NCBI GenBank assembly: GCA_024276075.1 | Contig: JAJRXX010000019.1 | Coordinates: forward strand, 1-64,000 | Length of the DNA stretch: 64,000 nt | Direction of reading: 5' to 3' | DNA from: Planctomycetota bacterium | GTDB lineage: Bacteria > Planctomycetota > Phycisphaerae > Phycisphaerales > Phycisphaeraceae | Shown: in pieces, positions 9,666 to 18,286 of the stretch | How the letters are laid out: every line of letters begins with the position of its first letter | How positions within the stretch are numbered: the stretch's first letter is position 1 | Translations under genes and position numbers: made by a program | The notes under the pieces: generated by a model | Told to the model about the DNA's origin: nothing | Seen by the model: only the letters and a program-made list of their open reading frames with translations | Databases searched by the model: none

Positions 9666-10586
9666 TTATGCGTGTACCACAGCGTGACTGTCCGCACCCG
9701 TGCCGTGTTCATCGTGATCGCCCTCGTGATTCTCGTCGTGCTCATGAACGACCAATTGGCCCAGGAACAGGCACGTCAGAAACGTAAAAATATACGCCTG
9801 AATTAACGCCACCAGAATCTCGAGCATATTGATCGCCGCAGCCCCGATAACCGGGATCACCGCAAGCCCCACGCCCTTGCCACCCATACTCACCAAAGGC
9901 CCCACAAAGCTCAGCAGTACCGCGATTACCAAGTGACCACCCGTCATATTCGCAAATAGGCGGATCGCCAACGCAAACGGCTTGACAAACATCCCCAGTA
10001 TCTCGACCGGCACCATGATCGGCCACATGAACCACGGCGCACCACCCGTCATGTGCTTGAGGAACCCCAACGGATCCTTCACCAGCGCCACGCTGTTGTA
10101 GAACCCAAACGCGATCACAGCCAAGGCACCCGTCACCCAGATCGATTGTGTTGCTGTGCCCCCGATCCCGTGACCGTGATTGATCCCCGCCATGGCTGTG
10201 AGGTCCGCAATCGGTACCAAGCCCAACAGATTGCACACCAGGATGAACCAGAAAAACGTCCACAGCATCGGGCAGAACCGATCCGTCTGGTCACCGAGCA
10301 CCGGGTGGAATACCTCGTCACGCAGGTACACGCACACCGATTCGACCAGGTTGGCTAGTAGACCCTGCGACCGCAGGTCGTCGATCGACCCGCGTGACCC
10401 CGTGGTGATCCGCTTCGCTGCGGGGATCATCAGCCCCGCTGTGACCAACGCGCTGACCACGAGCATCACCGTTGCGTTGCTGATCAGCCACCACTCCTGC
10501 CCAAATACACGCGCCACCACGATGGGCTTGTCCACCACGTGGTTCACCGGATCAGCAGCAGCCAGTATCAACAATGGGCTCAGCAC
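9666..10586 (-). CDS. atpB: ATP synthase F0 subunit a
   Basis: Membrane channel subunit facing the c ring. 306 residues, GTG start at 10586. Seen: several membrane helices, the essential arginine in ALAIRLFANMTGGH (about residue 204), and the last helix with QAYIFTFLTCLFLG. The C-terminal tail is rich in His, Asp and Glu (HEHDENHEGDHDEHG), which is unusual for AtpB and might bind metal or simply be an acidic tail. The start overlaps the upstream membrane-protein gene by 7 bp, so the two are probably translationally coupled. Confidence 0.96.
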   Translation of the reverse strand: MLSPLLILAAADPVNHVVDKPIVVARVFGQEWWLISNATVMLVVSALVTAGLMIPAAKRITTGSRGSIDDLRSQGLLANLVESVCVYLRDEVFHPVLGDQTDRFCPMLWTFFWFILVCNLLGLVPIADLTAMAGINHGHGIGGTATQSIWVTGALAVIAFGFYNSVALVKDPLGFLKHMTGGAPWFMWPIMVPVEILGMFVKPFALAIRLFANMTGGHLVIAVLLSFVGPLVSMGGKGVGLAVIPVIGAAAINMLEILVALIQAYIFTFLTCLFLGQLVVHEHDENHEGDHDEHGTGADSHAVVHA

Positions 10587-11044
10587 GGCGACGCCTCCCC
10601 GATACGACGCCCAGACATGCCCTCAATTAAAAAGTCCTTCTGCCACAGGTACCGCCCCACAAACGCCGCGTCCACCAGCGTCAGCGGCACATATGCGATT
10701 ACCACACTTAATACCGTCGGGTCGCCGGGCAGCGCGCCGCTCATGAGCACCCACGCGCAAAACCCAAAGCAACCCAAAAATCTCGCTCCGCACCCCAAAA
10801 AGTAGCCATAGACCGTAGGCATCACGCCCCACGGCCCTAGCGCCGCCACGGGAATCAATGTTATCATCAGCCAAAACCCCACCACGCCCGTCCCCGCCAG
10901 CGCCACCGCCCCGCTCCCTACCATGGGGCTGTACGCCTGTCGCACCGCCAAAAACGATACCGCTAGACACGCCAACCACACCACCGCCATCGCCGAGGTA
11001 GCGATCAGCAGCGGAAACGCGGGTTGGCGATCGTCATACATCAT
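10580..11044 (-). CDS. Membrane protein, probable ATP synthase subunit I
   Basis: 154 residues with four predicted membrane helices (ATSAMAVVWLACLAVSFLAV, AGTGVVGFWLMITLIPVAAL, a third near 85-105, a fourth near 110-135). It lies between atpZ and atpB and overlaps atpB by 7 bp, the position of atpI in many operons. Sequence similarity to known AtpI is not obvious by eye, so the call rests on topology and position. AtpI assists assembly of the c ring and is dispensable in several bacteria. Confidence 0.6.
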   Translation of the reverse strand: MMYDDRQPAFPLLIATSAMAVVWLACLAVSFLAVRQAYSPMVGSGAVALAGTGVVGFWLMITLIPVAALGPWGVMPTVYGYFLGCGARFLGCFGFCAWVLMSGALPGDPTVLSVVIAYVPLTLVDAAFVGRYLWQKDFLIEGMSGRRIGEASPC

Positions 11045-11114
11045 CCAAATAAACCTTAGTTACTGTCCTGAAGCCGGCCACGCCGTCATGCCGGCTAATA
11101 ACCTGTTCATCCGT

Positions 11115-11333
11115 TCAATCAAAGTACTTCTTGCTCAAGCGATAGACATTGTAGGTTCCCCCGATCATCCCGATGGCCAATCCGGTGAGCATCAGCCACG
11201 GGTCCGTCGCAAGCTTCTGATCGAGCCACCAGCCGCCAAGCATCAACGCCACCGTCGCCATGCCCAACTCAAGCCCGGCACCGGCTAGTACCATCGCACC
11301 GGGACGACCGGAGTCAGGACGATCAGCAGACAT
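11115..11333 (-). CDS. atpZ: AtpZ/AtpI-type small membrane protein
   Basis: 72 residues from the ATG at 11333. Two membrane helices: GLELGMATVALMLGGWWLDQ and WLMLTGLAIGMIGGTYNVYRL. The G-x-W-LD motif between helices and the YNVYRLSKKY end match the small 'gene 1' protein found at the start of many F-type ATP synthase operons. It is the first gene of the cluster; its promoter should lie in 11334-11556, shared with the divergent lipoprotein gene. Confidence 0.8.
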   Translation of the reverse strand: MSADRPDSGRPGAMVLAGAGLELGMATVALMLGGWWLDQKLATDPWLMLTGLAIGMIGGTYNVYRLSKKYFD

Positions 11334-11556
11334 AACCAGCCCGCCTTTCTGAGCTTGACAATCCAACCTGTAAATCGCTGCCATAAAAAGCGTTCCGCAC
11401 AAAACCCATGCGATCAAAAAGGGGCCAAACTGCGTACGGGAAGGTAGCGGTGAGGCAAAGTTATGTCAACCGTCGCACACGGATTCAATCCGTACAAATC
11501 ATCAACGATGAACCGCTGTTGGTCGCTGGCGAGAAATACCATTAGCATAGCTGTCG

Positions 11557-11904
11557 ATGAAGCTTGCTCTGATAACGCTGTGTCTAGTTGTCTCTGTGGG
11601 CACCGGCTGCGCGTCACCCACAACGGGCAGCGGACTCAACGCCGACGACCCCGCAACAAAGCTGGGCGCCATCGTCCGCGCCGGCCAGCAGCGAGACCGT
11701 TCTGCCATACCCGACCTCGTCGAGCAACTCGATAGCGACGACGACGCGGTACGCATGCTCGCGATCAACGCCCTCGAACGCATTACCGGCACACGCATGG
11801 GTTACAATCCCTACGCCACAGCCAGCAAGAGGCGGCCTGCTGTGGACAGGTGGATCGAGTCAGTCCGCCAGGGCCAATTTGCACGCCACAGCGCCACGCG
11901 CTGA
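11557..11904 (+). CDS. HEAT-repeat lipoprotein
   Basis: 115 residues with a lipoprotein signal (LITLCLVVSVGTGC) and one recognisable HEAT-like unit (RSAIPDLVEQLDSDDDAVRMLAINALERITG), which forms a helical hairpin used for protein contacts. It is divergent from atpZ and is followed 51 bp later by the STAS-domain gene and an MlaE permease on the same strand. A link with that transport module is possible but unproven. Confidence 0.75.
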   Translation: MKLALITLCLVVSVGTGCASPTTGSGLNADDPATKLGAIVRAGQQRDRSAIPDLVEQLDSDDDAVRMLAINALERITGTRMGYNPYATASKRRPAVDRWIESVRQGQFARHSATR

Positions 11905-11955
11905 GCCACGCTCCCCGGCTGGTGGTGAGCCCGAAAAAAGCGATACTTATATTCC

Positions 11956-12306
11956 ATGAACGATCAACCAAACGGAATCCGTGAACAAAAATCGATACCC
12001 GACGGCGTGTTGGTCTACCTTGAGGGTGACGTCGTCTTTGCTCGATCACCTGTGCTGCGTGCCGAGTTGATAGGCCTGCTCGACCGCGATCAACCCGAAC
12101 GACTCGTTATCAACCTCGCAGGCGTGTCCTACATGGACAGCTCCGGCATCGCGACCATCGTCGAGACACTGCAGCATCAACGCCGACACGGACGCAAGCT
12201 TGTCTTGTGTTGCCTGCAGCCTCGCGTCTACAGCATGTTCGAGATCGCCAGCCTCGATAGCCTTTTTACCATCGCCGACGATGAAGAAGCCGCACAGCAG
12301 GCCTAA
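11956..12306 (+). CDS. STAS-domain protein (anti-sigma antagonist or MlaB type)
   Basis: 116 residues with a full STAS fold: YLEGDVVFARSPVLRAELI then LVINLAGVSYMDSSGIATIV. The DSSG motif includes the serine that is phosphorylated in SpoIIAA-type anti-sigma antagonists. The next gene, 28 bp downstream, is an MlaE permease, which makes an MlaB-like role in a lipid-transport ABC system as likely as sigma-factor control. No anti-sigma kinase is visible nearby. Confidence 0.85.
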   Translation: MNDQPNGIREQKSIPDGVLVYLEGDVVFARSPVLRAELIGLLDRDQPERLVINLAGVSYMDSSGIATIVETLQHQRRHGRKLVLCCLQPRVYSMFEIASLDSLFTIADDEEAAQQA

Positions 12307-12334
12307 GCCACCCGCCAACGCGATCTGAATTTAT

Positions 12335-13195
12335 ATGAACGCACAAACGCCCAAGCCCGAGTCCACACGCCCATCGGCTGTCGGCTCGGCGATCGTGCGC
12401 GTGGCACCGGCACTGGGCGAGCCCGTGATCCGTACCCTCACCTACCTCGGCGCTGCGACACAGCTCGCCGCCACCACACTCTGGTGGATTTGGCAGGCCG
12501 TCGGCAGGCGAAACGTGCGACTCGGCAGACGCGCGCTGTACGCACAAATCATTCGGCTGGGCGTGCGAGCTATCGGTGTCGTAGCACTCGTCAACTGCTG
12601 CATCGGCATGATCCTGGCGCTACAGATGGCGCCGCCACTCGAAGAATTCGGGCAGGTTGATATGGTCGCGAACATCATCGCCATCGCTGTGTTCCGCGAG
12701 TTGGGTCCACTGCTGAGCGCCATCGTGCTGTGCGGTATCGGGGGCGCCGCTATCGCAGCAGAGCTGGGCACCATGGTCGTCGGCGAGGAAATCGAGGCTC
12801 TACAAGTCCACGCGCTAAACCCCATCCGCTTCCTGGTCATGCCACGCATGCTCGCCACCGTGATGAGCCTGATCGTCTTGTGCGTCATCGGCGAGCTTGT
12901 CGCGGTCGCCAGTGGCTGGGTGATGGGCGTCTACGTGCTCGATATCCCATCGACGATCTACATCAACAACACCATCGAGCAGCTAAGCATTTCCGACTTC
13001 ATGACCGGCATGTTCAAAGCCGGGTTTTTCGGGATGCTCATCGCGATCATCGCTTGCTACAACGGCTTAGCGGTCTCCGGCGGCGCCTCGGGCGTCGGTC
13101 GCGCAACCACCAACACCGTCGTGCACTCGATCGTCTGCATCATCGCGTTCGACCTGCTGTTCACAGCCATGTTCTACCGACTGGGGTGGACGTAG
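12335..13195 (+). CDS. mlaE: MlaE-family ABC transporter permease (copy 1)
   Basis: Inner-membrane permease of the Mla/Mce-type phospholipid or sterol transport systems. 286 residues. Seen: the CIGMILALQ motif after the first helix, FRELGPLLSAIVLCG, the GAAIAAELGTMVVGEEIEAL coupling segment, and the C-terminal NGLAVSGGASGVGRATTNTVV signature. The ATPase (MlaF) and Mce protein (MlaD) are not adjacent. A second permease of the same family lies at 18267-19100 on the opposite strand. A repeat element begins 51 bp after the stop. Confidence 0.9.
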   Translation: MNAQTPKPESTRPSAVGSAIVRVAPALGEPVIRTLTYLGAATQLAATTLWWIWQAVGRRNVRLGRRALYAQIIRLGVRAIGVVALVNCCIGMILALQMAPPLEEFGQVDMVANIIAIAVFRELGPLLSAIVLCGIGGAAIAAELGTMVVGEEIEALQVHALNPIRFLVMPRMLATVMSLIVLCVIGELVAVASGWVMGVYVLDIPSTIYINNTIEQLSISDFMTGMFKAGFFGMLIAIIACYNGLAVSGGASGVGRATTNTVVHSIVCIIAFDLLFTAMFYRLGWT

Positions 13196-13246
13196 AATCT
13201 CCCCGACGCCCCTGGCCAATCTCTTGATGTGAATTGAATCCGCTCT

Positions 13247-13350
13247 TAGAGCATTTTCAACGCATCTGTAGCGTTTGATTACAACAAATTGCCCGCTCCC
13301 TGACGGTCGCGGCTCGTTGTGTACGCCACAGGTCAATTGAAAATGATCTA
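13247..13350. mobile_element. TA-flanked palindromic element, copy 1 (104 bp)
   Basis: Starts TAGAGCATTTTCAA and ends TTGAAAATGATCTA, near-perfect inverted ends flanked by TA on both sides. The interior carries the GC-rich core GCTCCCTGACGGTCGCGGC. Same length (104 bp) and order as the copy at 47947-48050. Its right-hand TA forms part of the stop codon of the minus-strand gene at 13348-13686. Confidence 0.8.
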
Positions 13351-13686
13351 GGCTGGCGTTACAGCTACAAACCGCTGGACGCTGCGCAGGTCGGCGATCA
13401 CGTCTGCTGTCGCGGTCAGGGTCCCGCTTTCGCCCAGGCGCCCCTTGACCGGGTGTATCTTCACCACACGCCCCCCGTAGAGACGACCACCCCGCATCGA
13501 TGGGCTGTAGTTCGACGCACGCACGTTCCGCAGCCGCCTGTTCTCCGCCACCGCAGCAGCGTCTTTACTGAGCAGCCGCACCAGCGTCTTGCGAGCCGCA
13601 GTGTTCGTCGGCTCCTTCACGATCTTTACCTCAACGCGTGTTCCCGGTGCGACTGTGTCGGAAGATTGCTTTTTTGTCTTGGCCAT
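13348..13686 (-). CDS. Small basic protein of unknown function
   Basis: 112 residues, lysine/arginine-rich N-terminus (MAKTKKQSSDTVAPGTRVEV) and a glycine-arginine stretch (MRGGRLYGGRVVKIHPVKG) that suggests nucleic-acid contact. I do not recognise a family. The stop codon is TAG, of which TA belongs to the target site of the adjoining palindromic element; before insertion it would have read TAA (TA followed by AGAG from the far side). The protein length is unchanged by the insertion. Confidence 0.7.
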   Translation of the reverse strand: MAKTKKQSSDTVAPGTRVEVKIVKEPTNTAARKTLVRLLSKDAAAVAENRRLRNVRASNYSPSMRGGRLYGGRVVKIHPVKGRLGESGTLTATADVIADLRSVQRFVAVTPA

Positions 13687-13761
13687 GGGTCGTGTCTCAA
13701 TATCATCAGCGCTTAGCGGCGAATTTGGAGCCTTGTATTTTGCTCCAAGACCGCCACGGCG

Positions 13762-14466
13762 TCAACCAGACGCCCGGACCCGGTCGATCAGCCCCGGCGG
13801 GGTGCCGATATCCGCCACCACCACACGCCCCACGTACCGGGTCGCCGACGGTGCATCGAACCCTATCTTTGGTGCCACAAACGTCACCGTCACATCGGCT
13901 TGCACCGTCGCGTTGGACGGCCCGCCCGTGTCACAGTCGAGCCCCGACGGCAGGTCAATCGCCACCACCTTCGGGCCCGCCAGGGCGTTGCACCGTTTGA
14001 TCACGTCCGCCAGATGTGCCCGCACCTCGCCGCGAAAGCCCGTACCCAATAGCGCATCGACCACCACGTGTGCCCCCGACCAGCCTTGGGCGTGCGTCGC
14101 GACCTGCTGTGCCGTCGTGATCCGTTCGATCGGCAAACCCATTTTGGCACAGATCGTGTGATTGACCGCAGCGTCACCTTTGAGCGTAGCTGGATCGACA
14201 GTGGTGTAGACACGCACGCTCACGCCCCGGTTGTGCAGATGACGCGCGATCACGTAGCCGTCGCCCCCGTTGTTGCCCCCGCCGCACAGCACCGCTACGC
14301 GCGCCTTGGCCGGGTCTAACGCCAACTCGTCACACAGCAGATCGAAAATAACACCCGCTGCGTTGCGGCCCGCGTTTTCCATTAGCACGATGCCCGGGAT
14401 GCCAAGCTCCTCGATAGCTAGGCGATCGACCCTACGCACTTGATCACGTGACAGTAGCGTGTCCAT
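13762..14466 (-). CDS. nnrE: NAD(P)H-hydrate epimerase
   Basis: Epimerises hydrated NAD(P)H so that the partner dehydratase can repair it. 234 residues, corresponding to the YjeF N-terminal domain alone; the kinase-like dehydratase (NnrD) is not fused here. Seen: DRLAIEELGIPGIVLMENAG at the N-terminus, AVLCGGGNNGGDGYVIARHL (nucleotide-binding loop), VDALLGTGFRGEVR, and VVAIDLPSGLDCDTG. Start ATG at 14466. Confidence 0.92.
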   Translation of the reverse strand: MDTLLSRDQVRRVDRLAIEELGIPGIVLMENAGRNAAGVIFDLLCDELALDPAKARVAVLCGGGNNGGDGYVIARHLHNRGVSVRVYTTVDPATLKGDAAVNHTICAKMGLPIERITTAQQVATHAQGWSGAHVVVDALLGTGFRGEVRAHLADVIKRCNALAGPKVVAIDLPSGLDCDTGGPSNATVQADVTVTFVAPKIGFDAPSATRYVGRVVVADIGTPPGLIDRVRASG

Positions 14467-14628
14467 AAAACGCAGTATAAATTGCTGTGGGTCCGCTCGC
14501 TTGCCCTAGGGCACCCCGTAATGGCACAATAAGGCGCGACCGCATATGTTTTGACGGCGTCGTAAGCGATTGGTTTTGTTGTTGAGCCTTTTTCCGCGTA
14601 CCCGTGCACTACGGGCATATTTCCTGTG

Positions 14629-15093
14629 ATGGGTACAACCACCATGCGGATCAATCTACGCTGGCAAAAAGATCAGACACCCGTCCAGGTCGTAGCCAAC
14701 CCACGGGCCGCAAAAGACGGATTCACTAATTGCTCGCTAGGCAACGGCCAGACTTTCGAGCTCAACTGGCGTGACTCACTCAAACCCGACGGCAGCCTCT
14801 CGCAATGCCCCGCGTGTCATTGTCGAGAGCTGTTTTCTCGCCGAGACTTTCCTCAACGTACCGGCTTGGCGATCGTGGCGATCGGCGCCATTGCCGCCAT
14901 GGTCCTGTGGAGCCTGGGCCAAGTCATCTGGGGCTTCGCGGCGCTGGGTGCGGTGACGCTGATCGATGCCCTGATTGTCCCCTTCGTAGGGCGGTGCCTC
15001 GTCTGCTACCGATGCCGCAGCGAGTTTCGTGACCTGCCCATCCCTCGGAGCCATCCCGGCTGGGACCTCGCTACCGGCGAAAAATACCGTTAG
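14629..15093 (+). CDS. Membrane protein with split zinc ribbon
   Basis: About 155 residues. Two CxxC pairs, CPACHC at about residue 59 and CLVCYRC near 125, flank two membrane helices (AIVAIGAIAAMVLWSLGQVI and GFAALGAVTLIDALIVPFVG). The cysteines could form one zinc site on the cytoplasmic face with the helical hairpin between them. No named family recognised. GTG at 14626 and ATG at 14629 are adjacent possible starts; ATG at 14644 is also possible. A dispersed repeat follows the stop. Confidence 0.7.
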   Translation: MGTTTMRINLRWQKDQTPVQVVANPRAAKDGFTNCSLGNGQTFELNWRDSLKPDGSLSQCPACHCRELFSRRDFPQRTGLAIVAIGAIAAMVLWSLGQVIWGFAALGAVTLIDALIVPFVGRCLVCYRCRSEFRDLPIPRSHPGWDLATGEKYR

Positions 15094-15142
15094 GGCATGG
15101 CTTGTTATACGCGTTCAGATAAGTTTGTGAGTATTGCAATCC

Positions 15143-15180
15143 AAAAGGAGGCCCGCTCCCTCACAGTCGCGGTTCGTAGA
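15143..15180. repeat. GC-rich dispersed core repeat
   Basis: Contains GCCCGCTCCCTCACAGTCGCGGTTCG, a diverged copy of the core found in the elements at 13247, 47947 and 57418, here without the GAGCA-type ends. Preceded by ACGCGTTCAGATAAG, similar to the lead-in of the copies near 21983 and 40893. Confidence 0.6.
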
Positions 15181-15201
15181 AGCGCTGCTCCCTTCGCCCC
15201 C

Positions 15202-15696
15202 TTACCCCTGCTGCATCAACAGGATCACCGCATGGCACGCGATCGCATGGCCCTGGCCTACAGCGTCCACTCGCTCGTGCGTCTTGGCCTTTACGTTTAC
15301 ACGTGAAATGTCGCACCCCAGCAACGCAGCGAGATTCGCACGGATCGCCGGCTTGTGTGGCCCCAGCTTCGGACGTTGCAGGATAACCGTCACATCGAGA
15401 TTACCAATCACGTAACCCGCGTCGGTCATCCGGCGTGTAGCCTCTTTTACAAAAACCGTTGAGTCAGCGCCACGCCACTTCGGGTCGTTATCCGGAAATA
15501 ACTGACCGATATCGTCCTGCGCCAACGCGCCCAACACCGCGTCCGTCACCGCGTGGTACACCACGTCGCCGTCCGAGTGTGCGTCAGCACCACGATCGTG
15601 CTGCACGTGCAGCCCCCCGACGACGAGCTTGTGGCCCGCCTCCAAACGGTGCAGGTCAAACCCGTGCCCGATCCGAATGGGTTGTGATTCAGCCAT
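15202..15696 (-). CDS. ispF: 2-C-methyl-D-erythritol 2,4-cyclodiphosphate synthase
   Basis: MEP-pathway enzyme of isoprenoid synthesis. 164 residues, family-typical. Seen: RIGHGFDLHRLE with the metal ligands D14 and H16, GADAHSDGDVVYHAVTDA with the third ligand, DIGQLFPDNDPKWRGADS, and the C-terminal NVKAKTHERVDAVGQGHAI that binds the cytidine moiety. No other MEP gene is adjacent. Confidence 0.96.
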   Translation of the reverse strand: MAESQPIRIGHGFDLHRLEAGHKLVVGGLHVQHDRGADAHSDGDVVYHAVTDAVLGALAQDDIGQLFPDNDPKWRGADSTVFVKEATRRMTDAGYVIGNLDVTVILQRPKLGPHKPAIRANLAALLGCDISRVNVKAKTHERVDAVGQGHAIACHAVILLMQQG

Positions 15697-15805
15697 AACA
15701 GTTAATTGATTTTAGACCCGCACAGTATCGCAGCCATATCATACGCCTGCGCTACTCCCCGCCCGGCATTACATCTTGCAAGCTGTAATGCCATCGGTCG
15801 TGACT

Positions 15806-15827
15806 CACTGGTTGCAAGCAACCAGTG
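15806..15827. repeat. Perfect 22-bp palindromic hairpin
   Basis: CACTGGTTGC AA GCAACCAGTG: 10-bp arms with a 2-nt centre, followed by CCACCCC. It is the arm-substituted counterpart of the CACGGCTTGC hairpin inside the elements at 51499 and 58477. Confidence 0.8.
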
Positions 15828-15919
15828 CCACCCCCATTTCGCGACAACAACTCCCATATGTTACGTGCATAAAATCCGTCAGGGAACGTGCGATTCGACA
15901 CCCCATACCCGGGGCCCGC

Positions 15920-17299
15920 TCACTTGAGCCCGTATTCCTTGAGCTTACGGTATAGCGTACGCTCGCCGATGCCCAGCACCTTGGCCGCTTGCTCACGGTT
16001 GCCGTTGTGTAGCCGAAGCGCGTTGCGGATCGCCTGCTTCTCGATCTGATCCAGGCTCAAGCCCGTCAGCGAGTCGGCACCCAGATCACCCGACGACGGC
16101 GACGACTCTGCGATCTGAGGCGACACGTGCCGCGGCTCGAGCTTATCCCCATCGGCTACCACGATCATGTTCTGGACGACCGACATAAGCTGACGCACGT
16201 TGCCCGGCCAATTGTAGCGCATCAATAGTGTCATCGTGTCCGACGAAAACTCGGGGGCCGGCTTGTCCCCCTGTGCGGCAAACCGCTGAGCAAAGTGACG
16301 CGCCAGCAGCGGGATATCTTCCCGCCGCTCCCGAATCGCCGGCAGATGGATCTGAACCCCCGCAATACGGAAAAACAGGTCCTCGCGGAACTTTCCCTCT
16401 TTCACCATCTGCTGCAGGTCGTGATTGGTTGCGGAAATGAGCCGGACGTCTACGTGGCGGGCCTCGTTCGACCCCAGTCGCACCACCTCGCCGCTCTCGA
16501 GCACGCGCAGCAGCTTTGCCTGCATAATCAGAGGCATATCGCCCACCTCGTCGAGAAAAAGCGTGCCGTGGTCGGCATACTCGAACCGGCCCTGACGGTC
16601 TCGATCCGCACCGGTAAACGCACCCTTGACGTGACCAAACAATTCGTCCTCCAGGATCGACTCGCTGAGTCCCGCGCAATTTAAAGGCACAAAATGCTGC
16701 TTGGCTCGCGGCGAATTGTTGTGCAGCGCCTGTGCTACGAGTTCCTTGCCCGTGCCCGACTCTCCCGTAACCAGCACAGGGATACTGCTGGGTGCAAATT
16801 GACGAAGCGTCCCTACGACTTTGCGGATCGACTGCGAGCTACCCACGATCCCCTCAAAGCTGTACGTGTCATCGAGCCGATCACGCAGGTGCGTATTCTG
16901 CTGCCGCAGCGCAACCGTCTGGATCGCGTGCTGCGTGAGCGTCCGAAAGACGTCTAAGTCAAGCGGCTTTTCGATGAAGTCGTACGCCCCCTGCTTCAGC
17001 GCAGCCTTACACGTGGGCACGTCTCCGTGCGCGGTTACGAGGATGGTCTCCGCGTTGGGCTGACTCTTGCGAGCCGTCTCGAGAACCACCATGCCGTCGG
17101 CTTCATCCTCCATCACCAGGTCCGTGACGACCAAGTCGAACTGCCCGTGTTTGAGTTCATCCTGAGCCGACGACAGATCGTGGACAATCGTGCACACATG
17201 TCCCAGCCGACGCAGCGCCTCGGCCATCACCTCCGCGTGATCCGGCTCATCGTCCACGACGAGTACCTGGGCACTGAGAATGTCGTTGTCCTGAGTCAT
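15920..17299 (-). CDS. NtrC-type sigma-54-dependent response regulator
   Basis: 459 residues in the classical order. Receiver domain 1-130 with the phospho-acceptor Asp in [14 protein letters not shown] and the conserved Lys in FIEKPLD; AAA+ domain about 150-320 with Walker A GESGTGKE, the sigma-54 contact loop GAFTGA and ATNHDLQQM; Fis-type HTH at the end ([20 protein letters not shown]). No histidine kinase is adjacent, so the partner is unknown. A recognisable sigma-54 promoter was not found in front of neighbouring genes. Confidence 0.95.
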   Translation of the reverse strand: MTQDNDILSAQVLVVDDEPDHAEVMAEALRRLGHVCTIVHDLSSAQDELKHGQFDLVVTDLVMEDEADGMVVLETARKSQPNAETILVTAHGDVPTCKAALKQGAYDFIEKPLDLDVFRTLTQHAIQTVALRQQNTHLRDRLDDTYSFEGIVGSSQSIRKVVGTLRQFAPSSIPVLVTGESGTGKELVAQALHNNSPRAKQHFVPLNCAGLSESILEDELFGHVKGAFTGADRDRQGRFEYADHGTLFLDEVGDMPLIMQAKLLRVLESGEVVRLGSNEARHVDVRLISATNHDLQQMVKEGKFREDLFFRIAGVQIHLPAIRERREDIPLLARHFAQRFAAQGDKPAPEFSSDTMTLLMRYNWPGNVRQLMSVVQNMIVVADGDKLEPRHVSPQIAESSPSSGDLGADSLTGLSLDQIEKQAIRNALRLHNGNREQAAKVLGIGERTLYRKLKEYGLK

Positions 17300-17401
17300 G
17301 GGCTCTACCCTATTTCAACGCCTGCTGGTCGGTCAAGGTCTACGGCCGTTACCCCCCCCCCAACGTTAGCCTGCACGGCTATCACCTTATAATGCTCTGC
17401 G

Positions 17402-18286
17402 ATGGACAAGACCCAGCACCAAACCGACTCCGCCCTCCGCGTGCCGCCACGCCTGTGGACCATCGGGTGCGTCAGCTACCTCAACGCCAAACCCCTGATC
17501 CAGGGCATCGACGCCATGCCAGGCCTGCAGGTGCGGTTCGACGTGCCCAGCTCACTGATTGTAGAGCTCGAATCGGGTCGTGTGGATATCGCCCTGTGCC
17601 CCGTCATCGACTACTACCGCTCACCGACACAACTCGATATCGTCCCCGCAGGCGGCATCGGGTGTTTCGGACCGACGCTTACCGTTCGGCTATATAGCCG
17701 TGTTCCGCTGAGCACAATTAAGCGAGTGCACGTCGACAGCGACAGCCACACCAGCGTCGTGCTGCTGCGCGTGATCCTTGCTCAAATGTACAGCATCCAC
17801 CCCGAGTTGATCACCAGCCCGATGCCCGGGTCGCTCGCAGCAAACACCCCCACCAGCCCGATACCCGAGTCGATGCTGCTGATCGGTGACAAGATCGTCA
17901 GCGACAGCCCCCCCGAAACGACCTACCCCCACCAGATGGACCTCGGCGAAGCGTGGATGCAGATGACAGGCTTACCGTTCGTCTTCGCGGTCTGGATGGC
18001 GCGACGCGGGGTCGATCTCGACGGCCTGCCCGACACGCTCAATCGGCAACGATTAATCAACTCGCAAAGGATCGATCAACTCGTTGAGCAATTCGCCCAC
18101 ACCCACCGCTGGCCCGCCGACCTTGCATACAAATACCTGACCCAACACATCAAGTATGACGTGGGCCAACCGCAATTCGACGCCATCGAGCGCTTCGCCA
18201 CCGCGGCACATGCACTGGGCCTGATCGATCACGTACGGCCCCTGCATGTGCGCAGCTTGAAGACACCTACCCGCCAAAAGCCGTAA
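17402..18286 (+). CDS. mqnA: Chorismate dehydratase of the futalosine menaquinone pathway
   Basis: Converts chorismate to 3-[(1-carboxyvinyl)oxy]benzoate, the first step of the futalosine route. 294 residues. Seen: the family opening IGCVSYLNAKPLIQGI and the PSSLIVELESGRVDIALCPVIDYYR region; the central part contains a Pro/Ser-rich insertion (NTPTSPIPES). Its last 20 bp overlap the 3' end of the convergent mlaE copy. It implies menaquinone as a respiratory quinone. Confidence 0.9.
   Translation: MDKTQHQTDSALRVPPRLWTIGCVSYLNAKPLIQGIDAMPGLQVRFDVPSSLIVELESGRVDIALCPVIDYYRSPTQLDIVPAGGIGCFGPTLTVRLYSRVPLSTIKRVHVDSDSHTSVVLLRVILAQMYSIHPELITSPMPGSLAANTPTSPIPESMLLIGDKIVSDSPPETTYPHQMDLGEAWMQMTGLPFVFAVWMARRGVDLDGLPDTLNRQRLINSQRIDQLVEQFAHTHRWPADLAYKYLTQHIKYDVGQPQFDAIERFATAAHALGLIDHVRPLHVRSLKTPTRQKP

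Noticed and set aside
13067-13336. Minus-strand open frame reading NEPRPSGSG through the repeat at 13247
   Set aside because: It is the element read through in frame, continuing antisense into mlaE; unlike the 47461 case there is no domain behind it.
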